A stretch of DNA of 64,000 nucleotides, taken from assembly GCA_910584125.1 (NCBI GenBank), contig CAJTXU010000011.1, positions 1 through 64,000 of the forward strand, given 5' to 3'. The translations under genes were made by a program, and so were the position numbers. Below are positions 15,448-24,600 of the stretch, one piece after another. This stretch comes from an uncultured Muribaculaceae bacterium (GTDB lineage: Bacteria; Bacteroidota; Bacteroidia; Bacteroidales; Muribaculaceae). How positions within the stretch are numbered: position 1 is the stretch's first letter; each line of letters starts with the position of its first letter. A model generated the notes under the pieces. That model had not been told where the DNA came from. It searched no databases and saw only the letters and a program-made list of their open reading frames with translations.

Positions 15448-16395
15448 TCAGAGAATATTGTGGTCTACCAGAAAGCGCTCGGCGTCGAGGGCCGCCCGGC
15501 AGCCAGTTCCAGCCGACGTGACGGCCTGACGGTAGATCGGGTCGGCGCAGTCGCCGGCGGCGAACACGCCCGGCACGTTGGTCGAGGTGTAGGGAGCCTC
15601 GGTCTTGATATATCCGAGTTCGTCGACCTCGATCTGGCCCTTGAAGATGTCGGTGTTGGGTTTGTGGCCGATGGCGAGGAAGAAGCCCTCGATGGCGATG
15701 TCGAAACGCTCCTCAAGCTCCGTGCCCATGTCGCGCACGATACGGGCGCCCTCCACGCCGTCCTCGCCGAAGAGGCCCACCGTGTTGCAGCGGAACAGGA
15801 TCTCGATGTTCTCCTTGTCCATGACACGCTGGCGCATCACCTTCGAAGCTCGCAGATAGTCCTTGCGGACAATCATATAGACCTTGCGGCAGAGAGTGGA
15901 GAGATAGAGCGCCTCCTCGCAGGCGGTGTCGCCGCCGCCCACCACGGCCACATCCTTCTTGCGGTAGAAGAAGCCGTCGCATGTGGCGCACGCGCTGACG
16001 CCGAGGCCTCGGTATTTCTCCTCGTCGGGCAGACCGAGATATTTGGCCGACGCGCCGGTGCATATGATTACGGTCTCGGCCGTGTAGACCTCGCCGCGGT
16101 CGTCGGTACAGCGGAACGGACGCTCCGAGAAATGGACCTCCGTGATGGTGCGCGACAGCACCTGCGTGCCGAAACGCACCGCCTGGTCGCGGAGTTCGTT
16201 CATCATCTGCATTCCCTGCACACCGTCGGGATAGCCGGGAAAGTTCTCGATCTCGGTGGTCTGCGTGAGCTGGCCGCCGGGCTGCTCGCCTTCGAACAAT
16301 ATGGGCCTCAGGTTGGCGCGGGACGCATAGATGCCAGCCGTGAATCCGGCCGGGCCCGAGCCTATTATCAGCACTTTGGTCTTTTTGTCTTCCAT
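15448..16395 (-). CDS. trxB: thioredoxin reductase (NADPH)
   Basis: The 315-aa flavoprotein has FAD-binding GSGPAGFTAGIYA near the N-terminus, redox-active Cys136 and Cys139 in CATCDGFF, the NADPH motif GGGDTACEEA and a C-terminal GVFAAGDCAD. It reduces thioredoxin in the cytosol. Length and motif order are those of bacterial low-molecular-weight TrxR. It stands 117 bp downstream of the LolA gene, so it may have its own promoter, though I see none that is clear. It leads a tight run with the deaminase and protease genes. Confidence 0.95.
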   Translation of the reverse strand: MEDKKTKVLIIGSGPAGFTAGIYASRANLRPILFEGEQPGGQLTQTTEIENFPGYPDGVQGMQMMNELRDQAVRFGTQVLSRTITEVHFSERPFRCTDDRGEVYTAETVIICTGASAKYLGLPDEEKYRGLGVSACATCDGFFYRKKDVAVVGGGDTACEEALYLSTLCRKVYMIVRKDYLRASKVMRQRVMDKENIEILFRCNTVGLFGEDGVEGARIVRDMGTELEERFDIAIEGFFLAIGHKPNTDIFKGQIEVDELGYIKTEAPYTSTNVPGVFAAGDCADPIYRQAVTSAGTGCRAALDAERFLVDHNIL

Positions 16396-16512
16396 GTGAT
16401 TCGGTTTGAATATCCAGGGGGAACGCTAAGCCCCCGCCTATATTAACACTTTTATTTTGATTTTTATTTATTCAGCAGTTCAAATCCGCATTCTCACCGC
16501 CGGCCTGTCGGC

Positions 16513-17142
16513 TCAGCGAAGGTCGACGACTTCGTAATCGGACATCGAACCCACCGGGCACTCGAAGAGAGACGCGGCGTTTTTGGCCGTGAGTGTCAGC
16601 GTGTTGATGTATACGGTCGAGACGTTGTCGTTGCGGTCGCGGATTATGAATCGCTCGGGGAGGTAGGTCTTCTTGTTGACGGCTATCTCCACGGCCTTTA
16701 TGTCTGAGTTGCGGTCCTTGGGATTGATCACCACGAGATGCCTCGCCGCGTCCTTGCGGCGCGAGAAACCGACCACGTATTTCGACTTCCACGAGTCGAG
16801 GTAGGCGAACGGATTGACCTCGCTCACCTCCGCGTCGGAGGGCTTGACCACGGTGATCTCCTTGGTGCGGGGATTGGATGTCCACATGTCGCGGCCGTCA
16901 TACCATGTGGTGCCGGCCGGGGTCTTGAGCCTGAACTTGCCGGCCGAAGACTCGAACGTGCCCGACAGGGCGGCCGAGCCCTTGCTCTCGATGCGGAACC
17001 CGCAGTTGACCGACGAGGCCTTGCGGACCTTCGTCACCGCCTTGTCGAGCACCTGGGCGGCGTTCTGGGCGGAAACGGTAGCGATTCCCGCCGCCATAAG
17101 CGCGAGCAGGAGCAGTAACCTTAACCGAAATGTATGTTTCAT
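16513..17142 (-). CDS. LolA-like outer membrane lipoprotein carrier
   Basis: The 209-aa protein has a signal peptide (to about residue 25, VSAQ). A LolA fold is visible in FRIESKG, the strand-rich GTFESSAGKFRLKTPAGTTWYDGRDMW, and PFAYLDSW. LolA shuttles lipoproteins across the periplasm from LolCDE to the outer membrane. It lies 17 bp after ftsK, a pairing seen in other Bacteroidetes. It is probably cotranscribed with ftsK. Confidence 0.85.
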   Translation of the reverse strand: MKHTFRLRLLLLLALMAAGIATVSAQNAAQVLDKAVTKVRKASSVNCGFRIESKGSAALSGTFESSAGKFRLKTPAGTTWYDGRDMWTSNPRTKEITVVKPSDAEVSEVNPFAYLDSWKSKYVVGFSRRKDAARHLVVINPKDRNSDIKAVEIAVNKKTYLPERFIIRDRNDNVSTVYINTLTLTAKNAASLFECPVGSMSDYEVVDLR

Positions 17143-17159
17143 TTCCGTAATGTTTAAAA

Positions 17160-19877
17160 TCAGAGGTTTGCGAGGATTTCCTCAAGTCGGGCGGGATCGA
17201 CGAGCACGGCGCGGGGCTTGCCTCCCTGCGACGCGCCGACGATTCCGGCGCGCTCGAGCTGGTCCATGATGCGTCCGGCGCGGTTGTAGCCTATCTCATA
17301 GTGACGCTGCACGTTGGAGGTCGAAGCCCGGCCCGACGACACGACATTGCGGGCCACGTCGGCGAAGAGAGGGTCGCGGTCGCCGACAGGGCCGCTCTCG
17401 CCACCTCCCTCGCCGCCGTCGATGGTCGGTTCGGGAAGCGGATATACGCCCTGGGGATAGGGCTGACGCTCCACATACTCGCAGATCTTCTCCACCTCCG
17501 GGGTGTCGATGAAGGCGCACTGCACGCGCACCATCTCCGAGTTGTTGAAGATCAGCATATCGCCCCGGCCTATGAGCTGTTGGGCGCCCGGAGTGTCGAG
17601 GATGGTCTTCGAGTCAACACCCGACGACACCTTGAACGAGATGCGGGCCGGGAAGTTGGCCTTGATTATACCGGTGATGACGTTGGTCGATGGGCGCTGG
17701 GTGGCGATGATGACATGCATGCCCACGGCTCGAGCCTTCTGCGCGAGACGTGCGATCGGCATCTCGACGTTCTTGCCCGAGACCATGATGAGGTCGCCGA
17801 ACTCGTCGACCACCACCACGATATAGGGGAGGAACCTGTGGCCCTCGGCCGGATTGAGCTTGCAGTCGCGTATCTTGGCGTTGTATTCCTCGATGTTGCG
17901 AGTGTGCGCGTTCTTGAGCAGCGTGTAGCGGTTGTCCATCTCGATGCAGAGCGAGTTGAGCGTGGCCTCCACCTTGGCCATGTCGGTGATGACGGGTTCT
18001 TCCTCCTCGCCCGGAATCGACGCCATGTAGTAGTTGCGCAGCTTGTTGTAGAGCGAGAACTCAACCTGCTTGGGGTCGATCATGACGAACTTCACCTCAT
18101 GCGGCGCCTTGCAGTAGAGCAGCGAGGCGATGATGGCGTTGAGGCCCACCGATTTGCCCTGGCCCGTGGCACCGGCCACGAGCAGGTGGGGCATCTTGGC
18201 CAGATCGGCGATATAGACATCGTTGGAGATGGTGGAGCCGAGCGCGATCGGCAGGGCGTAGCGCGACTCCTGGTATTTCTTAGACTTTATGACAGTGCGC
18301 ATCGACACGGTCTGCGCCTCCTTGTTGGCGACCTCTATGCCGACGGTGCCCTTGCCGGGAATGGGGGCTATGATTCGCACGCCCTTGGCGGCGAGGCTGA
18401 GGGCGATGTCGTCGACGAGGCTTCTGATCTTGGCGATCTTGACTCCGGAGTCAGGCACGATCTCATACAGCGTCACCGTCGGACCGACCGTCGCCTCTAT
18501 GCGTGTGATGGGGATGCCGAAGTCGAGAAGTGTCTTCTCGATCTTGCGCTTGTTCTCCACCTGTTCCTCGGAGTCCACATTGACCTTCTCGACGCCCTCG
18601 CGCAGAAGCTCGAACGGCGGGAACTTGTATTTCTGGTTCTCGAAGTGCTCTACGTCCGAATGGAAACGCCGCGACTCGGTCTGGTCGATGGTGTTGACTG
18701 TCACGACCATCTTCGACTCCCCGTCGTCGGCGGTCTCGTCCGTGCCTTCGGTGTCCGCTCCGTCGGGCTGCGCTGCATCTCCGCCGGTGCCGGCCGGTGC
18801 ATCCGGGGCTGTCGGGGTATCGTCCGCAGGCTCGGCAGGTGTGTCAGGTGTATTGTCAGGCTTATTGTCAGGCTTATTGTCAGGCGTACGGGCCGGCGTT
18901 GCGGGGTCCTTGACGGGTACTTCCTCCCCGAGGTCATACAGGCCCATCGCCGAGCCGCCGAAATCAAGCGGCGAGTCATCGGCGTCAGGAGTGTCGGAAA
19001 TGTCGGCGTTGCCGATCACGGCGGTCTCGCCGGCACGCAGGTCGTCGATCTTCTCCTGTTCCTGCATACGCCTGATCTCCTCCTCGCGCTGGCGGCGGGC
19101 CTCACGCTCGGCTGCAGCGGCGCGGCGGCGTTCGTTGACCTTGCGGCGATAGCGGATGATCCAGTTCACGAGGTCGCGCAGGCATATCACGATGAAGACG
19201 GCGATCATGAAGATGCTCAGAAGCACGGCGCCCACACTGCCTATAAAGCTGATGATGAACTCGTTGACGTACGTGCCATGATATCCGCCCCAGTTCACGG
19301 CCGTGTGCATGCTGTAGGTCACGAGACCTATCACGAGCGACACCGTGATGAGGGCCACGATGCACTTGATGGTGAAATCGAGCACCTTGAACCGCGGACG
19401 ACCAACGAGGGCCTTGAGGGTGAGAGCCCCGAGCCACACGATGATCACGAGCGAACCGAGGCCGAAACCGTCGTTGATGAGCAGATTGGCCAGGCGCGCG
19501 CCCCCCTCGCCTCCCGGATTGGCCACGCCCCTCGCGGCCCCGACCGGGGCGGCCGAGATGCGCGACATGTCCTGGATGCACGTGCCGAAATAGCTGCAGA
19601 ACGACACCGCGAGATAGATCGTGAGGCACCCTAAAAAGATTCCGGCGAGTATCCTCGCCGACGGACTCGTGAACCAGGCGAAGAACGCCTTGAAAGGAGA
19701 TTCCTTCTTCTTCACGGGCGTCTTCATCCGGGTGCTGTCGTCGGCGCGGCGCGACGCTACGCGACGACGCGACGGCTTCTCGTTGTTCTTCTTTTCGGGC
19801 TTTGCCGGGGGTGTGTCGGCGACCACCGCCTCCTCGGCATAGTTTATTTCGGGTGTGTAATTGTCGAAGTTTCGCAT
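17160..19877 (-). CDS. ftsK: DNA translocase FtsK/SpoIIIE
   Basis: This 905-aa septal DNA pump acts in chromosome dimer resolution. A basic N-terminal tail (about 20-60) precedes four membrane helices (about 70-250) and a charged, coiled segment (RRRAAAAEREARRQREEE). A Pro/Asp/Ala-rich linker follows, including tandem PDNK repeats encoded by 12-bp direct repeats (about 18840-18890). The motor domain has Walker A GATGQGKS (about 567-574) and VVVDEFGDL. The C-terminal winged-helix gamma domain has SNVQRHYEIGYNRAGRIMDQLE. All elements are intact. A -7 element TAAATTTG lies on the minus strand at 19898-19905, just upstream of the start. Confidence 0.96.
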   Translation of the reverse strand: MRNFDNYTPEINYAEEAVVADTPPAKPEKKNNEKPSRRRVASRRADDSTRMKTPVKKKESPFKAFFAWFTSPSARILAGIFLGCLTIYLAVSFCSYFGTCIQDMSRISAAPVGAARGVANPGGEGGARLANLLINDGFGLGSLVIIVWLGALTLKALVGRPRFKVLDFTIKCIVALITVSLVIGLVTYSMHTAVNWGGYHGTYVNEFIISFIGSVGAVLLSIFMIAVFIVICLRDLVNWIIRYRRKVNERRRAAAAEREARRQREEEIRRMQEQEKIDDLRAGETAVIGNADISDTPDADDSPLDFGGSAMGLYDLGEEVPVKDPATPARTPDNKPDNKPDNTPDTPAEPADDTPTAPDAPAGTGGDAAQPDGADTEGTDETADDGESKMVVTVNTIDQTESRRFHSDVEHFENQKYKFPPFELLREGVEKVNVDSEEQVENKRKIEKTLLDFGIPITRIEATVGPTVTLYEIVPDSGVKIAKIRSLVDDIALSLAAKGVRIIAPIPGKGTVGIEVANKEAQTVSMRTVIKSKKYQESRYALPIALGSTISNDVYIADLAKMPHLLVAGATGQGKSVGLNAIIASLLYCKAPHEVKFVMIDPKQVEFSLYNKLRNYYMASIPGEEEEPVITDMAKVEATLNSLCIEMDNRYTLLKNAHTRNIEEYNAKIRDCKLNPAEGHRFLPYIVVVVDEFGDLIMVSGKNVEMPIARLAQKARAVGMHVIIATQRPSTNVITGIIKANFPARISFKVSSGVDSKTILDTPGAQQLIGRGDMLIFNNSEMVRVQCAFIDTPEVEKICEYVERQPYPQGVYPLPEPTIDGGEGGGESGPVGDRDPLFADVARNVVSSGRASTSNVQRHYEIGYNRAGRIMDQLERAGIVGASQGGKPRAVLVDPARLEEILANL

Positions 19878-19897
19878 TGAAGGTAATTTTCAGATGG

Positions 19898-19905
19898 CAA
19901 ATTTA
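19898..19905 (-). promoter_or_regulatory. putative -7 element for ftsK-lolA
   Basis: Read on the minus strand this is TAAATTTG, matching TAnnTTTG, about 21 bp before the ftsK ATG. No good TTTG lies at the expected distance, so the call is partial. Confidence 0.4.
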
Positions 19906-19947
19906 CAAAATTTTTCTCTTATTTCCTCGCCGGGCGCGCAATATATT

Positions 19948-20964
19948 TTATTCGAAAAGCGCGGGGTCTGTCTCTTCGGGTGCCTCGGGCTCCGGCGTCG
20001 GCACGGCGGGCGTCTCGACCGCAGGGAGCGTGACGGTGTCGGGCGCGACCTTGCGCTCCTCCTCCTCGGCATTGCGCAGAGAGTCCCTCTCGCGGGCCTT
20101 TATCTCCTCGGGGTCAGCGGGTTTCAGCTTCCTCTCCGAGTCAGACATGGCATATTTAGGATTGGTGGGGAAATAGGGAATGTCATAGCCCTCCTCGCGG
20201 TTGACGGCGCGGTCGCGCTTGCCCGGCAGGATGATGACGGGCATACCGGGGGTGACGAGCTCCACGAGCTCCAGGATGTTCTCGTTGGTGAGACGGATGC
20301 AGCCGTGGCTCGCGCGGTGGCCTATCGACCAGGGCGCGCAGGTGCCGTGGATGCCTATCTGGCTTGTCGTCGGAATCTTTATCCTGATGAACCTCGGGCC
20401 GAACTGGCCCTTCTTCTTCGACTGGACTCCGTTGTCGTCGGTGTAGAGCCATTCGGTGCTGTTGTAACGCCCCTCGACCGAGAAGAATCCCTCGGGCGTG
20501 CGGGAGTCGGCCTTCTTGTGCTTCGTGCCGTAATTGCGGGCGCACGCCATGCCGTACTGTCTCTTGACGTGGCCCTCGCGGTCGTAGAGTATGACCTCCA
20601 TCGCAGCCTTGTCGACCACGATGAAGCCGTCGTAGCGCGCGAGTTCGGGGATGAGCCTGGCGGCGTACTCGGGAGTCTCGCGCGCTATCACGGGAAGTAT
20701 CCCGCCCTGGTATCTGTCGGCCTTCGGACCCGACTCGACATATTCGGTCACCTCCGTGCGGCCGCTGAACACGTAGTCGGAATCGCCCGGCTCGGGCACA
20801 CGGGGAGGAGTCGCGGGGACTTCGGAAGCCGCCGCGACGGCCGCCGTCTGCCCGGCAGTGTCGGACGCCGCGCCGCCTCGTCTGCTGCCAGAGCAGCCCG
20901 ACAGGGCCACGGCCGTGATTATGCTTGCCACTATCAGCGTAATGGTAAGTCGTGAGATTTGCAT
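19948..20964 (-). CDS. L,D-transpeptidase lipoprotein (YkuD family)
   Basis: The 338-aa protein has a lipoprotein signal (LSGC, Cys24) and a YkuD catalytic core near residues 160-270. The catalytic signature is HGTCAPWSIGHRASHGCIRL, with the nucleophilic Cys in SHGC. It is expected to form or modify 3-3 cross-links in peptidoglycan, or to anchor proteins, from the periplasmic face. A Pro/Glu-rich tail ends the protein. I chose the ATG at 20964, because the longer frame to 21072 would bury the lipoprotein signal and run through the promoter. The gene diverges from the small membrane protein/dxs operon. Confidence 0.88.
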   Translation of the reverse strand: MQISRLTITLIVASIITAVALSGCSGSRRGGAASDTAGQTAAVAAASEVPATPPRVPEPGDSDYVFSGRTEVTEYVESGPKADRYQGGILPVIARETPEYAARLIPELARYDGFIVVDKAAMEVILYDREGHVKRQYGMACARNYGTKHKKADSRTPEGFFSVEGRYNSTEWLYTDDNGVQSKKKGQFGPRFIRIKIPTTSQIGIHGTCAPWSIGHRASHGCIRLTNENILELVELVTPGMPVIILPGKRDRAVNREEGYDIPYFPTNPKYAMSDSERKLKPADPEEIKARERDSLRNAEEEERKVAPDTVTLPAVETPAVPTPEPEAPEETDPALFE

Positions 20965-20990
20965 ATGGTCTCCAATTCGTAAATAGTCTG

Positions 20991-20998
20991 CAAAATTA
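20991..20998 (-). promoter_or_regulatory. putative -7 element of the L,D-transpeptidase gene
   Basis: On the minus strand this reads TAATTTTG, a perfect TAnnTTTG match, 26 bp before the chosen ATG at 20964. No -33 TTTG is seen at the right spacing. The position supports the shorter start. Confidence 0.45.
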
Positions 20999-21098
20999 CA
21001 TAAAAAAGCCCAATAAAAAAATTCCTGAGGCATTGTTGACAATAAATACCCGGAATTTAACCTCCAATTCAAATATTTTTGTTAAATTCGCAATCAAG

Positions 21099-21284
21099 AT
21101 GAAGACCTCAGCGATAATAGGGCTGTCCCTGTTGCTGGCGGTGTGGCTGTGGCTCGCGTGGCTGCTGCTCTCGGCCGGCGGTGTGAATCTCAAGAATTTA
21201 CTGATTCTTGCGATGACGGCCATCATCATCTTCGTGCCTCTGTGGAAGAAATATTACAAAGGGCCTGAAAACAAAAAGAAATGA
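21099..21284 (+). CDS. small two-helix membrane protein before dxs
   Basis: The 61-aa protein starts MKTSAIIGLSLLLAVWLWLAW. It consists of two hydrophobic helices (about 4-24 and 33-50) and a basic tail KKYYKGPENKKK. I do not recognise a family. Its stop overlaps the dxs start (ATGA at 21281), so it leads the dxs-trkA-trkH run and is probably translated in a coupled manner with dxs. A degenerate -7 element TAAATTCG lies at 21083-21090. Longer frames starting at 20952 would overlap the divergent gene and are rejected. Confidence 0.6.
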   Translation: MKTSAIIGLSLLLAVWLWLAWLLLSAGGVNLKNLLILAMTAIIIFVPLWKKYYKGPENKKK

Positions 21285-23236
21285 CTCAAGACCAGAAAGA
21301 TAGCGAAATGCCGGCGACCGACGGATACCCCATCCTGTCGAAAATCAAAAGTCCGGCCGACCTAAAGACCCTGCCGGTCGAGACGCTTCCGGTGCTGTGT
21401 GACGAAATAAGGAGATATCTTATTTCGAACCTCTCGTGCAATCCGGGCCATTTCGGTTCGAGCATGGGCGCCGTCGAGATCATCGTCGCGATGCATTACG
21501 TGTTCGACACGCCCCGCGACCGCGTCGTGTTCGACGTCGGCCACCAGGCGTATGCCCATAAACTGCTAACCGGGCGCTTCGAGGCTTTCCGCAACCAGCG
21601 CAAGCTCGGCGGCCTGAGCGGCTTCCCCTTCCCCGCCGAGAGCGAATACGACACGTTCGTATGCGGGCACGCCGGCAACTCGATCTCGGCCGCCCTCGGC
21701 ATGGCGATAGCCGACATGAACACACCCGGCGAGGAAGACCGCAAGACCGTGGCCCTCATCGGCGACGCGTCGATCAGCGGCGGCCTCGCCTTCGAGGGGC
21801 TCAACAACGCCTCGCAGAACCCCAACAACCTGCTTATAATCCTCAACGACAACGACATGTCGATCGACGACAATGTCGGCGCGCTGCACCGCGCACTGTC
21901 GGAGATGTCGACCTCGGCGCGCTACAACCGCTTGAGGTTCAAGACCTACCAGCTGTTCCGCAAATGGGGCCTCATCGCCGACAAGGGCAAGGGGCTGATG
22001 CTCCGCTTCAACAACGCCCTCAAGTCGCTCGTGGCCCAGCAGCAGAACATCTTCGAGGGCCTCAACATCAGATATTTCGGACCGTTCAACGGCAACGACG
22101 TGCTGAAGATCGTCAAGGTGCTTCAGGACATAAAGGAGATGAAAGGGCCGAGGATCCTGCACCTGCACACGCGCAAGGGCAAGGGATTCGCCGCCGCCGA
22201 AATCAACCCCGCGCCCTGGCACGCCCCAGGCAAATTCGACCCCGAGACCGCCCGGAGGCAATCGGAAAACCGTCCGCCCGACGACGTGCCGCTGTGGCAG
22301 GAGGTTTTCGGCGAGACCCTTGTGGAACTCGCCGAGAAGAACGAGTCGATAGTCGGAATCACAGCCGCGATGCCCACGGGCACGTCGATGAACAAGATGG
22401 CGCGCTTCCCCAACCGCATGTTCGACGTCGGCATCTCCGAGGGGCACGCCGTGACGTTCGCCGGAGGCCTCGCCGCCGCGGGCAAACGCCCGTTCGTGGC
22501 GATATATTCCTCATTCCTGCAGCGTGGTTTCGACAACATCATCCACGACGTGGCCATACAGGGGCTGCCTGTGACTTTCTGCATCGACCGCGCCGGAATC
22601 GTCGGCGAGGACGGCGTGACCCACCACGGCATGTTCGACATCCCTTATCTGCGCATCATCCCCGGGCTTAAAGTCGCCGCGCCCATGGACGCCGCCACAT
22701 TGCGCGACATCATGGCCTCGTCGCTCTCATGGCAGGGTCCGCTCGCCGTCAGATACCCGCGCGGCAAGGCCGACACCCGTGACTGGAAGACGCCCTTCCG
22801 CCCCATCGAGCCCGGCAAGTCCCGCCAACTCATCTCCACCCCAGGTGCCCGCGCGGCCATACTCTCCGTCGGCCCCATAGGATTCGAGGCGCGGAAAGCC
22901 ATAGAGTCGCTGAAAGAGAAAGGCATCGCGGCTGACCATTTCGACATGATATGGATCAAGCCGCTCGACACCGACGCCTTGACGGAGATAGCGGAGAAAT
23001 ACGACCTCATCGTCACCGTCGAGGACGGCGTCAAGGCCGCCGGATTCGGCTCGGCCGTCGAGGAATGGCTCGCCGCCAACGGATCGACGGCACGCGTCCG
23101 AACTCTCGGCATTCCTGACAATTGGGTCTACCAAGGCTCGGTTGCCGAGCTGAGGCACATCTGCGGCTTCGACGCCGAGGCTATAGCCGCCTGCGTCGAG
23201 GAGTCGCTGCCGGCGACCTCCGCAACCCAACCGTAA
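21281..23236 (+). CDS. dxs: 1-deoxy-D-xylulose-5-phosphate synthase
   Basis: The 651-aa TPP enzyme condenses pyruvate and glyceraldehyde 3-phosphate, the first step of the MEP isoprenoid pathway. The TPP/Mg site is GDASISGGLAFEGLNNA with ILNDNDMSI. The catalytic-region motif DRAGIVGEDGVTHHG and a C-terminal transketolase-like domain (TVEDGVKAAGFGSAVEEW) are present. Length is slightly above the usual 620-640. It is followed at 15 bp by trkA. Confidence 0.96.
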   Translation: MTQDQKDSEMPATDGYPILSKIKSPADLKTLPVETLPVLCDEIRRYLISNLSCNPGHFGSSMGAVEIIVAMHYVFDTPRDRVVFDVGHQAYAHKLLTGRFEAFRNQRKLGGLSGFPFPAESEYDTFVCGHAGNSISAALGMAIADMNTPGEEDRKTVALIGDASISGGLAFEGLNNASQNPNNLLIILNDNDMSIDDNVGALHRALSEMSTSARYNRLRFKTYQLFRKWGLIADKGKGLMLRFNNALKSLVAQQQNIFEGLNIRYFGPFNGNDVLKIVKVLQDIKEMKGPRILHLHTRKGKGFAAAEINPAPWHAPGKFDPETARRQSENRPPDDVPLWQEVFGETLVELAEKNESIVGITAAMPTGTSMNKMARFPNRMFDVGISEGHAVTFAGGLAAAGKRPFVAIYSSFLQRGFDNIIHDVAIQGLPVTFCIDRAGIVGEDGVTHHGMFDIPYLRIIPGLKVAAPMDAATLRDIMASSLSWQGPLAVRYPRGKADTRDWKTPFRPIEPGKSRQLISTPGARAAILSVGPIGFEARKAIESLKEKGIAADHFDMIWIKPLDTDALTEIAEKYDLIVTVEDGVKAAGFGSAVEEWLAANGSTARVRTLGIPDNWVYQGSVAELRHICGFDAEAIAACVEESLPATSATQP

Positions 23237-23251
23237 CCGAAGTTTCACGTC

Positions 23252-24586
23252 ATGAAGATAATAATAGCAGGAGCCGGCGAAGTGGGCACCCACCTCGCCA
23301 AGATGCTGTCGAAGGAGAACCAGGACATAACGCTGCTCGACAACGACCAGGCCAAGCTCGACGTCATAGACTCCAACTACAACCTGATGACGTGGAACGG
23401 CTCCACGTCGTCGTTCGAGAGCCTGCGCGACGTCGGGGTGAAGGACGCCGACCTCTACATCGCGGTGACGCCTTACGAGACGCGCAACCTCGCCAGCTGC
23501 GCCATCGCCAAGAAGATGGGCGCCCGAAAGACCGTGGCCCGAATCGACAACAGCGAGTTTCTCGTGCCCGAGAACAGGCAGGTGATCCGCGAGCTCGGCA
23601 TCGACTTCGTCATCTACCCCGAACATCTCGCCGCCGGCGACATAGCCCTCTCGCTGAGCCACAACTGGGCCCGATACTGGTGCGAGCTACACAACGGCGA
23701 CCTGCTGCTGATTGGTGTCAAGATACATTCCAACTCGGTGCTGCTCAACGTCAGGCTCAAGGACCTGCCCGTCACGACCCACGACTTCCATATCGCGGCC
23801 ATAAAGCGCAACAACGAGACCATCATCCCGAACGGAAACGACGAGATACAGCCCGACGACGTGGTGTATTTCATCACCACGCCGCCATACACCGAGCAGG
23901 TGCGCGAGCTATGCGGCAAGACCAAGAAGATCATAAAGAAGGCCCTCATCATGGGAGGCAGCCGGATCGCCCGGCGTTTCGCCGAGCTTTACCACGACAA
24001 GTTCCACATCAAGATACTCGACACCGATATGGCCGTCTGCGAGCAGATGGCCACCGAGCTACCAGACTGCGAGATCGTCTATGGCGACGGCCGCGACATC
24101 GAGGTGCTGCGCGAGAACAACATCTATCAGTACGACGCCTTCTTAGCGCTCACCGACTCGTCCGAGACCAACATACTCACCTGCCTGACGGCCAAGGACT
24201 TCGGCGTGCCCAAGACAATCGCCGAGGTGGAGAACCTGCAGTTCATCGGCATAGCCGAGAACCTCAACATCGGCAACACGATCAACAAGAAGCTGCTGGC
24301 GTCGAGCCGAATATACAAGATACTCCTCGACGCCGACGACAGCAACTCCAGGTTTTTCGCCCTCGCCGACGCCGAGGTTGCCGAGATATACGTCAACCAC
24401 GGGGCGAAGATCACGCGCAACGCCGTCAAGGACCTTCATCTCCCCTTCGGAATGACGCTGGCCGCGCTGGTGCGCGACGACGAGGTGATGCTCGTCAACG
24501 GAAACACCCACATCCGCGAGGGCGACTACGTGGTGGTCTTCTCGCTGATGGGAACGATACAGAAAATCGAAAAATGGTTCAACTGA
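23252..24586 (+). CDS. trkA: Trk potassium uptake regulator TrkA
   Basis: The 444-aa protein has two RCK-N/RCK-C units. The first Rossmann motif is IAGAGEVGTHLAKML at the N-terminus. The second, LIMGGSRIARRFAEL near residue 235, is degenerate at the glycine positions. TrkA is the cytosolic NAD(H)-binding gating ring of the Trk potassium channel. trkH follows 14 bp downstream, giving the complete transporter. Confidence 0.95.
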   Translation: MKIIIAGAGEVGTHLAKMLSKENQDITLLDNDQAKLDVIDSNYNLMTWNGSTSSFESLRDVGVKDADLYIAVTPYETRNLASCAIAKKMGARKTVARIDNSEFLVPENRQVIRELGIDFVIYPEHLAAGDIALSLSHNWARYWCELHNGDLLLIGVKIHSNSVLLNVRLKDLPVTTHDFHIAAIKRNNETIIPNGNDEIQPDDVVYFITTPPYTEQVRELCGKTKKIIKKALIMGGSRIARRFAELYHDKFHIKILDTDMAVCEQMATELPDCEIVYGDGRDIEVLRENNIYQYDAFLALTDSSETNILTCLTAKDFGVPKTIAEVENLQFIGIAENLNIGNTINKKLLASSRIYKILLDADDSNSRFFALADAEVAEIYVNHGAKITRNAVKDLHLPFGMTLAALVRDDEVMLVNGNTHIREGDYVVVFSLMGTIQKIEKWFN

Positions 24587-24600
24587 CCCGAGGCTGATTC

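Noticed and set aside
17301..19634. 777-codon open frame on the plus strand
   Set aside because: It lies wholly antisense to ftsK, whose motifs are complete. High GC makes such shadow frames common.
20965..21072. Longer N-terminus for the L,D-transpeptidase
   Set aside because: It would place about 36 residues before a classic lipoprotein signal and cover the -7 element at 20991-20998.
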